Program-made: the position numbers and the translations under genes
Assembly: GCA_001599595.1 (NCBI GenBank)
Contig: BCHH01000001.1
Coordinates: forward strand, 4,593,818 to 4,657,817
DNA length: 64,000 nucleotides
Source: Beverwykella pulmonaria
Lineage: Eukaryota; Ascomycota; Dothideomycetes; Pleosporales; Melanommataceae
Direction of reading: 5' to 3'
Shown here: piece after piece, positions 43,369 through 55,863 of the stretch
Layout of the letters: each line of letters starts with the position of its first letter
Numbering within the stretch: the first letter of the stretch is position 1
The notes under the pieces: generated by a model
What the model saw: the letters and a program-made list of their open reading frames with translations, nothing else
Database searches by the model: none
Told to the model about the DNA's origin: nothing

Positions 43369-44678
43369 ATGTCGAAAAGCGCGCTAGTATTCGGCGCCTC
43401 CGGTGTAACAGGATGGTCTTTCATCAACGAGCTCCTCCACGACTACCCATCCCCCAACACCTGGAAAGCCGTACATGCACTCACCAACCGTCCCCTCTTA
43501 CAGCCCCAATCCCAATGGCCCGAAGATTCTCGTCTGAACATCGTCTCCGGCATCGATCTCCTTGCGGGCACACAATCCGACCTGGAAGCCGAAATGAAAG
43601 AGAAAATCAAGGGCATCGAAGAAGTAACGCATGTATATTACTTGGCGTACAAGGCAGGCACGGACCTGCAGAAGGAATTGGAAGAGGCGGTTGCTATGTT
43701 CAAGAGGGCGACGATCGCGGTGGATAGATTGGCGCCTGAGTTGGAGTTTCTAGTACTGCAGACGGGGGCGAAGATGTGTACGTATACAGTCGAGAGTACA
43801 GTCAAGAGGAGTGTGAGATGAAGCTGACTATGGTGGTACATGCAGATGGTTGTCACTTGCTAGAGAATCACCCCACGGATTATCTGCACGTCCCGCACAA
43901 GGAATCGCAACAGAGGCTCAAACCCCCGTATCATGATATGCTATTCTACCACCCGCAACTCGACTGGCTGTCAGATTTTGCTGCCTCTAAAAAGTGGAAT
44001 TGGATTGGTAAGCGCAAAACTACATTCCAGACTCCCTTTATAGTGTAGAGCTGCACTGACGAGATTTCGGCAACGTTAGACACGCGACCGGATATCATCA
44101 TTGGATTTGTACCTAACCAAAACTTCTACTCCCTCGGCACGGTGCTCGGAATCTACTTTTCCCTTTTCCGCGCCGTCGAAGGGGAAGGCGCAGAATGCCC
44201 CTTCCCCGGCACAGAAAAGAGTTGGGTTGCGCTGAGCAACGATTCCAGCTCCGACATGATTGCCCGCCAAACAATCCACCTCTCCCTCACCCTACCTTCT
44301 TCGGCCAAAGGACAAGGGTACAACGTTGCTGATGAAAAGGCGCCGTCGAGCTGGGAGAAGAAGTGGCCCATCTTGGCTGGGTATTTTGGACTCAAGGGCG
44401 TTGGGCCGCCGAAGAAGGGGGCGGAAATCAGGAAATACATCAAGAGCCATATGGATGTGTGGGAGAAACTGGAAAAGGAGAAGGGATTGCAATCGGGCCA
44501 TGCGGATTCAGAGAGGACGTTCCCTGGCTTTGAGTATTTCTTGATGACACAATTCGACTTCGACCGTCAATACGACATGACAAAAATGTATGGGACTGGG
44601 TTTGAAGAGGAGCGAGATACGGGGCATGCTTGGGGATTGGTCTTTGACCGAATGAGGAAGGCGAAAATTATCCCTTAG
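43369..44678 (+). CDS. PRISE-like NAD(P)-dependent reductase (atypical SDR)
   Basis: Exons 43369-43777, 43846-44007 and 44080-44678 give 389 residues. The Rossmann motif GASGVTGW lies at residues 9-16, and HVYYLAYK and LEFLVLQTGAKMYG follow. A conserved-Tyr stretch LKPPYHDMLFYHPQLDWL and RPDIIIGFVPN mark the family of progesterone 5-beta-reductase/iridoid synthase-like enzymes, which reduce activated C=C bonds of enones. The fungal substrate is unknown. Splicing keeps the frame at both introns (68 and 72 bp). It heads a run of oxidative enzymes up to 59 kb. A plain SDR epimerase is the alternative call. Confidence 0.85.
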
Positions 44679-44917
44679 AAGTACTATACAGTTGGCAGAT
44701 CCTTAAACGGAAGCATTTGATTTTTAAGTTGCACTTTTCGATGGCCGGTTGATGCGTGACGACTGTGAGTAGTTTGGTAGCTCGTAGTGAACGGGTAAAG
44801 CGTGGATGAATTGGTGGAGATATATTTGTGCAATCAGAGCAAGGTCATAAATTTTGTACACAGGTGAAATAATCGTGTCATTGTTCTGCCCTCTCTCCCT
44901 TCCCTCGACATCTCTAT

Positions 44918-46448
44918 CTAATAGTTCATATTTATCATAATGGTCTTCGGCTCGGTAAACGCCCTGAGGGCGTGGATCCCACACTCGCGTCCCAGCCCAC
45001 TCTCCTTGGACCCACCAAACGGCGTAACCAGGAACATCAAACTCACACAATTAATACCCACCATGCCCGAGTCAAAATCTGACGCTACCCTCAGCGCCTT
45101 GTTAATATCCTGTGTGAACACACCAGCCATGAGACCAAAGTTTGTGTCATTGGACAACTTCATAATCTCCTCCTCCGTTTTGAAGCTCTTAACAACAGAC
45201 ACGGGGCCAAAAATCTCTTCGCAGTGAATCTCAGACTTCGGGTCGACGTCCGTGAACACAGTGGGCTCGAGGTAGAAACCCTTGTCGCCAATGCGCTGCC
45301 CGCCGACGGCGATCTTAGCACCGCTCTTTTGCCCGCGCTCGATAAAGCCCTGTACGCGCTTGAACTGGGCCTCGTCGACGAGAGGGCCAATGTTCGTGCC
45401 CTCCTTTTCGGGGTCGCCGACCTCCTTGGCCTTGTTTCTCATCGCTTCTTTATAGCCTTCGATGAACTTGTCGTAGATACCCTCCTGCACGTAGACGCGC
45501 GAGGCGGCGAAGCAGACTTGTCCAGTGTTCGCAGTGATGGCGTTCGCGGTCCAAGTAATCGCGTTTTCGAGATTGCAGTCGTCGAAGACAACGGCGGGGG
45601 ACTTGCCGCCGAGCTCGAGGGTTACGCGCTTGAGGTTGGACTTGGCTGCCATTTCTTGGATCTTCTTGCCTGTGGCGATGCTGCCGGTGAAGGAGACTTT
45701 GCGGATCCGCATGTGGCTCGCGAGAAGGGCACCGGTGCTGCCATCACCAGACAGGATCTGAAAGACGCCGGGCGGGAAGCCGGCCTCCTTGATCAGAGTG
45801 CCGAGGGCAAGAGAAGAGAAAGGAGTCTTCTCAGAGGGCTTGAGGATGAAGCAATTTCCTGTGGCGAGGGCGGGCGCGGCTTTGAGGCCAATTGTGCCAA
45901 CGGGACCGTTCCAGGGCACAATGCCGGCGGTGACACCGAGGGGCTCATTGCGGACGATTTTGAGGAAGCCGTCTTCTTGCGGCCACGACTCGCCGCCGAA
46001 TTTGTCGATGTAGCCAGCGTTGTATTTGAATGCCTGGACGCAGGTCAATGAGCATATGGTCCAAAACCATGGCTTTAGACCATGAAGATTGTCATACCTC
46101 AGCGCAAAGGCCAATCTCAAAGGCGCCAAAAGCCTTGAACGGTGCGCCCAGCGAAATCCTCGATAGCTCCGCAATCTCATGCGTATACTTCTCGATCAAC
46201 TCGGCAAACTTGAACATGATGTTCCGTCGCTCGGTCGCCCCGAGCTTTTTCCATGCTGGGAACGCCTTCTCAGCGGCAGCAACCGCTGCATCGACATCCT
46301 GCTCGCCAGCAAGAGCAACATCATCGGCGATCACCGAGCCATCTGTGGGGTTGTTGAGGGTGAGCTTCTTGGAGCTCTTAGCGGCGACGTATTCGTTGTT
46401 GATGAAGATCTGCTTGGGCAGGTTTTTGGCTGACCACTGGAACGACAT
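44918..46448 (-). CDS. NAD(P)-dependent aldehyde dehydrogenase
   Basis: Exons 46448-46098 and 46033-44918 give 488 residues, the usual ALDH length; the intron is 64 bp (GTATGA ... CAG). The start MSFQWSAKNLPKQIFINNEY fits the family, although the frame extends 44 codons further upstream. Motifs are VPWNGPVGTIGLKAAPALA, FTGSIATGK, the general-base Glu in VTLELGGKS, the catalytic Cys in NTGQVCFAAS and EEIFGPVS. It oxidises an aldehyde to a carboxylic acid in the cytosol; no targeting signal is visible. It is divergent with the SDR at 47359 and shares a 910-bp promoter region with it. Confidence 0.95.
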
Positions 46449-47358
46449 GATGGCGACTACTGTGAAACGAGAAAGGGATTGAGTGAAGAGAAGAGTAGGA
46501 AAAGGAGGCAAACTTAAAATGACGAGAAGATTGACGGGCGGGGAAGAGGGAGGGGTATAGCTATTTCGCAGCCTCTCCAAGTACTTACTTTTACCATTCT
46601 ACAAACGCCTAAATCCGACCCCGATCCTCTTCGGGTGGGAAGCCAGTGTCTCGGCTCAGCCTCTCTTGGAGTTTCAAGCCTACTGCATCACATTTTGGTG
46701 TGGTAGGGAAGACGGCGGCCGGGTGAAGCTGAACGCGCTCGCGGTTTGTTTTCCGCGCTGCCGGCCTGCGCGTACCGACCCTCTAGATGCGCGTCTGGCG
46801 TTGCTAGCGGGGAATAAGCGGGACAGCTCGATTCAGGAGCTTTGGGGTCCCCTCGATTGGCGATGTCATGTAGCGCTTCCGAGGTTGTGGAATTTCCAGG
46901 GCTGCCCACGTGACCGCACACATGTTCGGAGCGATCTAGGCCGTTCCGAAGAGTTGCTCGCGGCGAAAGGACTAGGTGTTGCAAGAGTTGGACACTCTAG
47001 TCTGGGGAATTGATGAGGAGGAAGAGAACTTGTTCTTCGATGGCCTTTCGAATTGCGACATGTGGTTCCTCGTGACTGAGCGATCGCCCAATCCATCGCT
47101 TCAACCAGCCCGGAAGATGTACTCCTCCAACAACCCCCCAAACTCGGAGAAGCAAACGACTCATTCTCCGCCATGCAGTTCCCATGTAGGCACGCGCCAC
47201 AACCTAATATGATTCTAAGAAATCCCCATTTTGTAGAGTCCGCCTCTGTCCATTGTCTCAAGTCTCCATCTTCGAGCGCACACTTCCCATTTCTATAAAT
47301 TTTCAAGTTTACATCTGTTATCCTCACCGCCTCCGAAGAACCTCTTCAAGCTACCGCC
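46449..47358. other. divergent promoter region of ALDH and SDR genes
   Basis: Overlapping frames on both strands have no domain. The region is GC-rich between two genes read in opposite directions, which suggests shared control. Confidence 0.5.
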
Positions 47359-48317
47359 ATGACCAAAAAGGCTGCCTTCATCACCGGCGGTGCATCCGGC
47401 ATGGGCCTCGCCGTCGCCACAGCTCTTGCATCTCGAACGCACGAAACCTGGGACCTGCACCTAGTCGACCTGAACAGTACAGCTGGCGAATCAGCTGTCT
47501 CTTCTCTGGGTAAAAATGCGCATTTCCATCAAACAAATGTCACCGACTACAAGTCGCTGGCCTCTGCATTTGAGAAGGCGTTCTCCATATCCGGGCGGCT
47601 AGACTTCGTCTTCGCAAATGCGGGGATCGTAGAACGTGATAACTTCTACGAGAAGCACGATTTGAGTCAAGTACCACCAGAGCCGAATCAGTTGAGTGTA
47701 GATATCAACTTCAAAGCCGTGGTCAATACAAGTTACCTTGCTCTGCACTATTTCCGGAAATCAGCGCAGAAAAATGGTGGGGGGAGTAGTCCGGCGTTAG
47801 TCATGACGGCGAGTTGCGGAGGATTGTATCCGAGTGAATTCTGGTACGTATCTTGAGTTTATTTGCGGTTTAGAAGTTTGATTGTTGCTGACGTGGGGAA
47901 TGTGACAGCCCAATGTACTCTGGCGGCAAGGCAGGTGTCCTCCAGTTCAACCGCGCGATATCGTACTCGTACCACCTAGACAATATTCGGACGTACGCCA
48001 CAGCGCCAGGAACCATAAAAACCAATCTCATGACCGGTGAGGAGTGGAAGTCGTTTCCGGAACAGTACTTCACGCCCATGTCGACGCTCGTCGACGCCGT
48101 CGTCAAGCTCGTAGATGGCGGCGACCTTGAGGACTCAGTGGGAAGGAAGATTAAGGAAGCAGAGGCCTGGGGCCTGACGGTGGAGGTCAATGGGAATAAT
48201 ATGTATTTTAGGGAGCCGGCAGCGTTCTGCGATGAGAATATGGAGGCGATGATGAAGTTTACAAGTATGGAGAATCAGTTGGCAAGGATTGAGAAGACTA
48301 AGAGAGAGAAGTCGTAG
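47359..48317 (+). CDS. short-chain dehydrogenase/reductase (classical SDR 1)
   Basis: Exons 47359-47843 and 47909-48317 give 297 residues; the intron (65 bp) splits the Cys codon just before PMYSGGK. The nucleotide-binding motif is TGGASGMG (residues 9-16), followed by FVFANAGI, the catalytic Ser in VMTASCGG and the Tyr-Lys pair in YSGGK. The overall pattern is close to 15-hydroxyprostaglandin dehydrogenase-like SDRs. It interconverts an alcohol and a ketone with NAD(P). It is convergent with the next SDR, with only 165 bp between stops. Confidence 0.92.
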
Positions 48318-48482
48318 TTTGATTATCGCAAATGGAAGTGTCCAATATGCTCCTGCGTCTAAACCTGTGATCGGATGCCTAACGGTCTGTATGTCCAGGG
48401 AGATGTAAGTAGACCATGCTAAAAACTGAACGTGAATATATATTTGAAGTCTACACCAAGCCACCTTACAACGAAAGGGAAC

Positions 48483-49438
48483 CTAAAGCTTTGTCTGCCT
48501 CCCTGCCGAGTATCTCATCCCCCCATCAACACTGATATCCTCCCCATTGATGTACGCCCCTGCCGGACTCGCCAGGTACACCATCACACCTGCGATATCC
48601 TCCGGCTCGCCAAGCCTCTTCCTCGGATTTGCGTCTTTTAGCTCCTTCTCCCCGCCCAAGATCTCAATCAAGCCATTCGCCAGCTTCGACGGGAAGAAGC
48701 CAGGGGCGACAGTGTTGGTTGTGATATTCCTGGGCCCAAGCTCAACGGCCAATTGCCGCGACATGTGGTGCGCAGCCGCTTTCGACACGCTGTACATGAT
48801 AGTCCCATGGTCGCCGACATGTGGGACTGTTACGCCTGCGGTCGAGGACACAATGATGATGCGGGAGGGGTCTTGGGGTGTGCCTGCTGCGGAGAGGAGG
48901 GGTGTGAATCTGCCCAATGAATTAACCCTCGCCAATCACCATCACAACGGGCCCAACCACTTACAGTCTCGCCAAATTAAATACTCCCCTAACGTTCAAA
49001 TCCAGCACTTTCTTTGAACTCCAATCGGGCGTGGGCTCAAAGGGCCCGCCCCAGGTGGCACCCGCATTGCACACCAGAATATCCAGTTTATCGTCCGTCT
49101 CCTGGATCTTTTTGACGAGCCGCTCAATGTCATCTGTGTCTGCGACGTTGGCGGCGATGCCGACGGCAGTGCCGCGGACGGGGAGCTTGTTGAGGCGCAC
49201 CACGGCTTGGTCGATGCCTTCTGCGCCTCCATTTTTGCGCGCTGAGATGATGACTTTCTTTGCGCCGGCGAGGAGGAATGCGGTTGCGGTGTGGAGACCG
49301 AGGCCTCGTGAGCCTGAGGAGAATGGATGTTAGCTATGTAAGCTTTGTGGTGGAGAAGGAAGAGATCGTACCGCCAGTGACCAGAGCGACTTTGCCATCT
49401 AGGCGGAACATACGATCGAAGCTCTTCAAATCCGACAT
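48483..49438 (-). CDS. short-chain dehydrogenase/reductase ending in TKL (SDR 2)
   Basis: Exons 49438-49372, 49313-48965 and 48909-48483 give 280 residues. The first intron splits the Gly codon in TGGSRGLG, and the second follows NLARL. Catalytic residues are the Ser in IIIVSSTAG and the Tyr-Lys in YSVSK; DILVCNAGATWGG is also present, and the C-terminal part reads RLGEPEDIAGVMVYLASPAG. This is the FabG/RhlG-like group. The last three residues, TKL, resemble a weak peroxisomal targeting signal (PTS1). It is divergent from the acyl-CoA ligase at 49894, which ends in AKL, so both may act in peroxisomes. Confidence 0.92.
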
Positions 49439-49893
49439 ATTGTGCTAAATGGTGCTGTATCCGCTGGGTGAGTTGCAATGGGGAGGCAGGAGGCGGCGAT
49501 TGCGATAATATTATGAAATGATGCTGTGCCCTTCTCTCCTTCTCACACTCTTCGAAAAAGGAACACAGTTAGGCAGAGAAATATGAGGCATAGCTAGAAA
49601 TTGGCCGCGGGTTGTCTGGAGCATGGGGTAGCTCGGCCAGAGTGGAGATCGATATCCTCGGTCGACCAAAAAAGACCGTGCCCCGCCGGTTGTTTGATGG
49701 CTGTCGCAACGAGCTAACCAACCACGACTTCACAGCACTTATAAGCTGCTCCGATAAAGCTACCGCAAGATGGATAAACATAAAGACATTGTTGAAGGAT
49801 TGTTAGTCTTTCTGATTCTTGAGCAGTGTAAAGTGACGTGGTCCTTTCATTCCAATTGACCCCCAATCTCCCCTCCTCTATCTACATTTCGCC
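49439..49893. other. divergent promoter region of SDR 2 and acyl-CoA ligase
   Basis: No gene is seen. A CCGCGG site lies at 49605-49610. The flanking genes are read outward. Confidence 0.5.
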
Positions 49894-51677
49894 ATGCCGT
49901 TCTCCTCGCCCTTCCCCGATCTCGATATACCAAAGTGCAATTTACTCGAATATCTGTTTCCGCGGGGCCAGACGCCTTCAGATACCCCGATATGGATTGA
50001 CGCAAAAGACACAAACCACCATCTCACACCCAAATCGCTGCTGCAATGGTCGAAGCGGCTCGCGCTGGGCCTGGACCGGGTAGGAACGTTGTCGGGCGAC
50101 GTGGTGATGATCTATACCCCGAATCACATTTTTGTGCCTGTGGCATATCTGGGGATTGTGGGCTCGAAGAGAATATTTAGTGGGGCGAATCCTGCATATA
50201 CTGTTTCTGGTCAGTATAGACATGTTGCAACCATTATTGCGCGAGTGATTGAGATTTGCGCTGACAATGCACAGAAATGGTCCACCAAGTCTCCAACACA
50301 CAAGCCCAAGTCATCCTCGTTCACCCCACCTTTGCAAAAACCGCCGTAGCAGCAGCACGAAAAGCCGGGCTGCCTAAAGAACGCGTATTTCTCTTTTCAG
50401 ACGTCCCCAATGCGTCAGTGGAAGGTCTGCGAGACTGGAGAGACTTCTTGCCTTCACCCGCTGAAGCAGACGCGTACGAGTTCCCCCAAATGACCGAGAA
50501 AGAAGCCACCACGACCACAGCAACAGTCAACTACTCCTCTGGCACCACCGGCTTACCCAAAGGCGTCGAAGTCAGCCATCACAACCTCGTCGCCAACCTC
50601 GACCAAACGATATATATGCGGTACCTCAAAAAACCCTGGGACGCCTCCACTCGCCCTCGAGAAGTCTGGCTTGGCTTCTTGCCTCTATACCACGCCTACG
50701 GACAACTCTATACTATTGCCATGGCGCAAAGACTGCAAATTCCCGTGTACATCATGAAGGCCTTCCAGTACGAAGAATTCCTCCGCACGATTCAGACATA
50801 CAAAGTCACACATCTGCAAGTCGCACCCCCGATCATGGTAATGATGAGCAAGAGGCCTGAAACTGCAAAGTACGATTTGAGCAGCGTGACGGATATCTTG
50901 TGTGGCGCTGCGCCGCTTTCCAAGGAGCTGCAGAACGAGATTAGTAGGAAGCTGGATTGTGAAATTGTGCAGGGGTGGGGAATGACGGAGGTTACATGTG
51001 GGGCTATCCATGTGCCTGGCGGCACCATCGATGAGTATGTTCTCCTAATCCATGTCATTGAAGTCTGATACTGATTCGGAGATAGCTCTGGAAGCGTAGG
51101 CCAGCTCGACCCCAACTGCGAATGCATGCTTCTCGATGACGACGGCAATGAAGTCGCCCCCGGTGCCCCTGGCGAACTCTATGTCCGTGGGCCCAACGTC
51201 TGCATTGGGTACTGGCGGAATCCACATGCAACCAAAGAATCCCTCTCTCCAGACGGCTGGCTCAAGACCGGCGACGTAGCTGTTGTGAAAGACGGCTGGT
51301 TCTGGATCGTCGACCGGAAGAAGGAGCTGATCAAAGTCAACGCGCTCCAAGTCGCCCCGGCAGAACTCGAGGCTGTGCTGCTAGAGTTTGACCCCATCGC
51401 CGATGCAGCCGCCGTCGGCATCACACTTGATGGACAGGAGTGGCCAAGGGCGTATGTGCACTTGAAAGACGAGTTCAAAGGCAAAACGACTGAGGCGGAG
51501 ATCCATGCGCATATGCAGGAGAAGGTTTCTAAACATAAACAATTGGTTGGAGGTATTGTGTTTGTGGACGAGATTCCTAAATTGCAGAGTGGAAAGATTA
51601 TGCGGAAGGTGCTCAAGGAGTGGGCAAAGAGGGATGCAGAGGGAATGAAGGGCGGAATACCGAAGGCAAAACTGTAA
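49894..51677 (+). CDS. AMP-dependent acyl-CoA ligase (4CL-like) with PTS1
   Basis: Exons 49894-50209, 50275-51034 and 51086-51677 give 555 residues, normal for 4-coumarate:CoA ligase-like enzymes. The AMP-binding P-loop is NYSSGTTGLPKGVEVSH. Further motifs are GWGMTEVTCG, GELYVRGPNVCIGYW, DGWLKTGDVAVV, the hinge VDRKKELIKVNALQVAPAEL and the catalytic-Lys region PKLQSGKIMRK. It ends in AKL, a canonical PTS1 for peroxisomes. It adenylates a carboxylic acid and forms its CoA thioester. Fungal relatives act on fatty, aromatic or odd acids; the substrate here is unknown. It is divergent with SDR 2. Confidence 0.95.
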
Positions 51678-52703
51678 ATCTCGTGAAATGTCACATGTTG
51701 CGGCCGCCTAAATCATGAGCCGGTCATGGGAAAGCGCGTCGACGCTAGCTTATTCTTTCCATTCGCGTTTTCGTGTCTTGTCGAACTTCGCCAGATCACA
51801 GATCAAACATGCCCGACTATGATTCAAACGTGAGAGTGGGATTGAATGAACATAGTAAATATTCTAGGTAAAGTTGTTATAGTTTCACGCAGACCTCTGC
51901 GGCCTGGACAGTCAAGCAGATTTAAGTCAGGGTTAAAAGAATCCACTTTATCTTACGAGGCATCATTGTATCTGCCGGTCTGATCTTTACAGGCTTCTAT
52001 GATATTATAGGATTGTCCTCTGACAAGACGGAATACCATTTGATGGTAGAGTACAGGCAATCGACACCCGGAATCTCACGCCATGCTCATATAACTGGAG
52101 CCCTCCAGCTTGTTGCTCTTTTGGTACTGAATACAAAGTACGACGAAGACATAGATGGCCTAAAAAAGCAACATACATTGCCGAACAGCCCCGTAAACTC
52201 ATGATTACATAAGCGTTCGAACTGCGATTTTGCTCCCAATTGTCTACCGTACTTCCCGCTGCCGCGCGCGTTCCGCTCTTCGCGTCTTCTTTTCCGAGAT
52301 CACGACTCCAGCAAAACTATACCCCAGCCCTACGTGCAGCCGCCACCAGCTTCCGATTATGGATGCATTCTCGGCCTGCCTAAGCTGGCTATTGTCGTGG
52401 CGCACAGCTCTAGATGCTGAGGAGCGGGATATGCTTGGCCGAACTTGCAGGAAGCCCTTCCCATCTGCTCGTTTAACCTCCTCGAGCTACGCGTCTCAAT
52501 AAGACTCTTTAGCCCCCGAGGAACGGTTAAACACTCCAGAAAGACTACTCGTCATACGTTGATGGTCTGACAGCTCTAGCTCATCGTTCTGTTATAAGAC
52601 GTGCAAGTGCTGTCCCAAAGGCTTGAGTTCGACTTGTCATCCTACCCCTCCTCTCGTCTTCCCACGTGTCGATCGCAGAAGTCGCCAGTGCACTTCCTCC
52701 ACA
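51678..52703. other. intergenic, monooxygenase promoter side
   Basis: Small frames without motifs. No gene is supported in this 1-kb stretch. Confidence 0.5.
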
Positions 52704-54695
52704 ATGGCACCGTCCGAAATGCCCAACGAGCTCAATGGAGTCAATGGAATTGCAGCCACGTACGAGTATCCGCCAGCCCACGTCGAGGGGGAGTACAAGA
52801 TCCTAAACCAATACCATTCGAAGCCCACCAAACTGCGAGTAGCTGGCTGCGGAGCTGGGGCTTCGGGACTATGCCTGGCTTACAAGATGGAGAGGATGCT
52901 AACACCTGGGTCTTGGGAATTAACCTTGTTCGAGAAGAACGAGCAGTTCGGAGGAACTTGGTACGAGAACACATACCCTGGTGTTGCTTGTGATATTCCG
53001 TCACACGACTACAACTACACCTGGGATCCCAAGCCCGATTGGACCCAGTTCTTTGCCTCTGGGGCGGAAATCCAGGGATATTTTGAAGGATTTGCGGAGA
53101 GGCATGGTATGTTGACAATCGCTGTCTCATAAGGGAGGTAAGGTACGGTACTGATGAGCGACTAGGAACCAAAAAGTACATGAAACTGAACAGCAAGATC
53201 ATCGAGGCACAATGGGACGACGCGGAGGGTATCTGGAATATTACCATTGAAAATCCGAAAACCAAGGAGATATCGAAAGACTGGGCACATGTCTTCGTCA
53301 ATGGCACAGGTACTGCCCCTTCCAGTCTTACTCCCGAGCAGCGCTGACTCTCTTCTTAGGCATCTTGAACAACTGGAAGTGGCCCGAGATCGAGGGTATA
53401 CACGACTTCAAAGGGCCCTTGATGCATTCAGCACACTGGGACCACAGTGTTGACTTCAACGGAAAGACGGCCGGTGTCATCGGTACAGGATCCACCAGTG
53501 TCCAAATTGTTCCCCAGCTACAAAAGATTTGCAAGGAGGTGCAAGTCTACATGCGAAGCCCAACATGGATCTCGCCTCCTTTCGGTGCCGGCGCCCTCAC
53601 CAACGACTTGCAGAAGGGCGAGGACGTCAACCCAGGACAGCGACAGTACGACTTCACCGAGGCTGACAAGAAGAAGTTCGCAGAAGACCCCGAATATCAC
53701 CTCGACTTCCGCAAGCGCATTGAAGCAGAGATCAATAGCTTGTTTGGAATGTACCAGCAGAATTCAGAAATGAATGACATGTTCCGAGACGTGATTACGA
53801 AAGAAATGCATCGCCGCATGGGCCCTGGACACGAAAAGTTGAAGTCGTTCATCATTCCCAAGTGGTCTCCTGGATGCCGAAGAATTTCACCAGGTGATGG
53901 ATATCTCGAGGCGTTGGTGCAAGACAATGTGACTCCCATCTTCGGTGCCATTAAGAAGATCGTGCCCGAGGGCATTGAGACCGAGGACGGACAGGTGCAC
54001 AAGATGGACATCCTGGTATGCGCTACTGGCTTCGAGGTCGCCTTCCAGCCCGCCTTCAAAGTGATCAACGGCCAAGGGAAGTCAATCGAGGAAGATTGGT
54101 CCAATGGCCCTAACCTCTACTTCGGTGTGTCAGCGCCTAGATTCCCCAACTTCTACACCATCGTTGGACCAGGCGCCACCTGGAGTAACGGCACTCTACT
54201 CCCGTCGATAGAGACTACCATCGAATACTCGATCAAGTGTATGAAGAAGATGCAGACCGAGGGTATCAAGTCCTTGGCCGTGAAGCAGGAAGCTCTTGAT
54301 GAGATCTACGCACACTTTGACACGTACCACCAGAATACGGTATGGAAAGAGGAGTGCCGCAGTTGGTTCAAGAACAGCAAGTTCAATAACCGTATTTATT
54401 TATGGCCTGGTGCGGTAAGTTAAATCTCGATACAATACTGTCTATGACGACTGAGCACCCCGCTCTTGCATGAACTTTGTTTTGGGGGGCACTGCTAATG
54501 TTCGACTCGCTCCAGACGATCCACTTCCTCAAGACGATCAAAGACCCCCGCTTCGAAGACTACGACTTCACATACCGGTACAAGAACCGCTTCGCGTTCT
54601 TGGGCAATGGCGATGTCAAGGCAACGGCGTCGAGGGATGTGCTGGGCTTAAGTCCTTACATCAGGAATTCCGATCACGAGTGGAGCATTGATTAG
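52704..54695 (+). CDS. FAD-dependent Baeyer-Villiger-type monooxygenase
   Basis: Exons 52704-53106, 53166-53309, 53360-54414 and 54516-54695 give 593 residues. The start MAPSEMPNELNG (52704) is preferred; an in-frame ATG at 52623 exists. The FAD Rossmann motif GCGAGASG is at residues 48-55, followed by EKNEQFGGTWYENTYPGVAC. The Baeyer-Villiger fingerprint FKGPLMHSAHWD (FxGxxxHxxxW[P/D]) lies near residue 198. The NADPH motif GVIGTGSTS and the ATG-type motif VCATGF follow. Such enzymes insert oxygen next to a ketone, giving an ester or lactone. The last exon keeps the frame. No targeting signal is seen. Confidence 0.95.
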
Positions 54696-55863
54696 GGTAA
54701 CTTGTCGACCATTATTTGCGGCGAACCATCTCGTGCGCTTTCTTTGCATTGCAAACTGTGTCATTTTTTGAGTCACCGTCGTCGGCCTGCTTAGCCGGAT
54801 CAGTGCGGGATGTCGGCTCTCTTGCTCTTGGCGCTTTTGTTCGCTTCCCGTGTCGTGTTGCGGAGCGAGAGGAACGATTCGGTATTGGGATCTTCATGGT
54901 TGCTCTGTTTTCCTCTCTGCATTCCCAGCTTCAGTACAACAATCCCCTCGGTCCTCTCCTTTTTCTCATGAGAGGAGGACTGACGAGTTCCGCATTTGTA
55001 GACGAATTCATGCTTTCACCATTGTTTATTTCCGCTCTCCGATGGTTTGCGGCGGAAATAGGCGGCCTGGCAGATTCATATCGACAAAATCCGTCGCTAG
55101 ATCTGACTCGCGACTTGACTCGCGAGTCCCCTTGTGAGCGACTCCGAGACTCCGCAGGTCGCGTAGACGTCCAATCACATCTTGGCAATCCCTACTCCAT
55201 GCCCATGGCATGGGAGTCCGCTAAGCGGACCCCGCAAAGCTCAAGCCTCAACGTCTCTCCTGTGACCCTTTTGTCGATGCGACGTGACGCGCTGCAGCGT
55301 CAGGCGAAACCCAAATGAGATGAATGCCATGAAGGGTCCTCAGCCGGGGTTCCCCAAGCTGCCTTGTTCTCGGGTTGAGGGAAGGCAGGGGGCGCTGAAC
55401 TGGCTGGGGTAGTGAGCGATCCGATTGCGAGGGCGGATTGGTGAGGTGAGGGGTGCTGATTGGCCTCTCCAGCTTTCGGAATCGTGCTGGACCCCCCGAG
55501 GGAGATGGGCCGAGCTGGTGCCGAGTCAATTTCACAGTTGCAGCTGGCCACACCTGGCAGGGAAAAGCATGGAAGCTGCCCATGAGGCGTTGCCAGTATC
55601 TCTGTGGAGGTGGGGCCCCGCAGTTGGCAGTCAGTGGAACGGGCTGGCGCTGTTCTCCAACACCTAGCTCGGCCAAGTGCGCAGCTAGACTTCAGCCCAA
55701 GGGTTCTCCAGGGACCAGACTTTATCTCCATCTTTTGCCATCTGCCTGCTTTCCTCTCTTCTCCCCGCAATCGATGCCCTCGCCATACATTTCCTCAATT
55801 CTTTGTTGTCCTTAGGCCTAAGACCCATCTACAGCATCCAAACCTATCAGAGCAGCTACTACC
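54696..55863. other. intergenic, promoter of the Zn2Cys6 gene
   Basis: Several open frames lie here but none has a domain. The region is GC-rich near its right end and contains palindromes, described separately. Confidence 0.5.
55216..55230. promoter_or_regulatory. inverted repeat GTCCGCTAAGCGGAC, candidate Zn2Cys6 site
   Basis: Perfect 6-bp arms GTCCGC and GCGGAC flank TAA, giving CCG and CGG half-sites separated by 5 bp. It lies about 635 bp before the Zn2Cys6 gene start and could serve autoregulation. Binding is a hypothesis. A second imperfect palindrome (CCATGCCCATGGCATGGG) lies just upstream. Confidence 0.35.

Noticed and set aside
45224..46051. 275-codon plus-strand frame
   Set aside because: It is a shadow of the aldehyde dehydrogenase on the other strand; codon structure and motifs belong to the minus strand.
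54716..55318. 200-codon plus-strand frame between monooxygenase and regulator
   Set aside because: No domain or splice context, and it overlaps palindromic promoter-like DNA; most likely non-coding.
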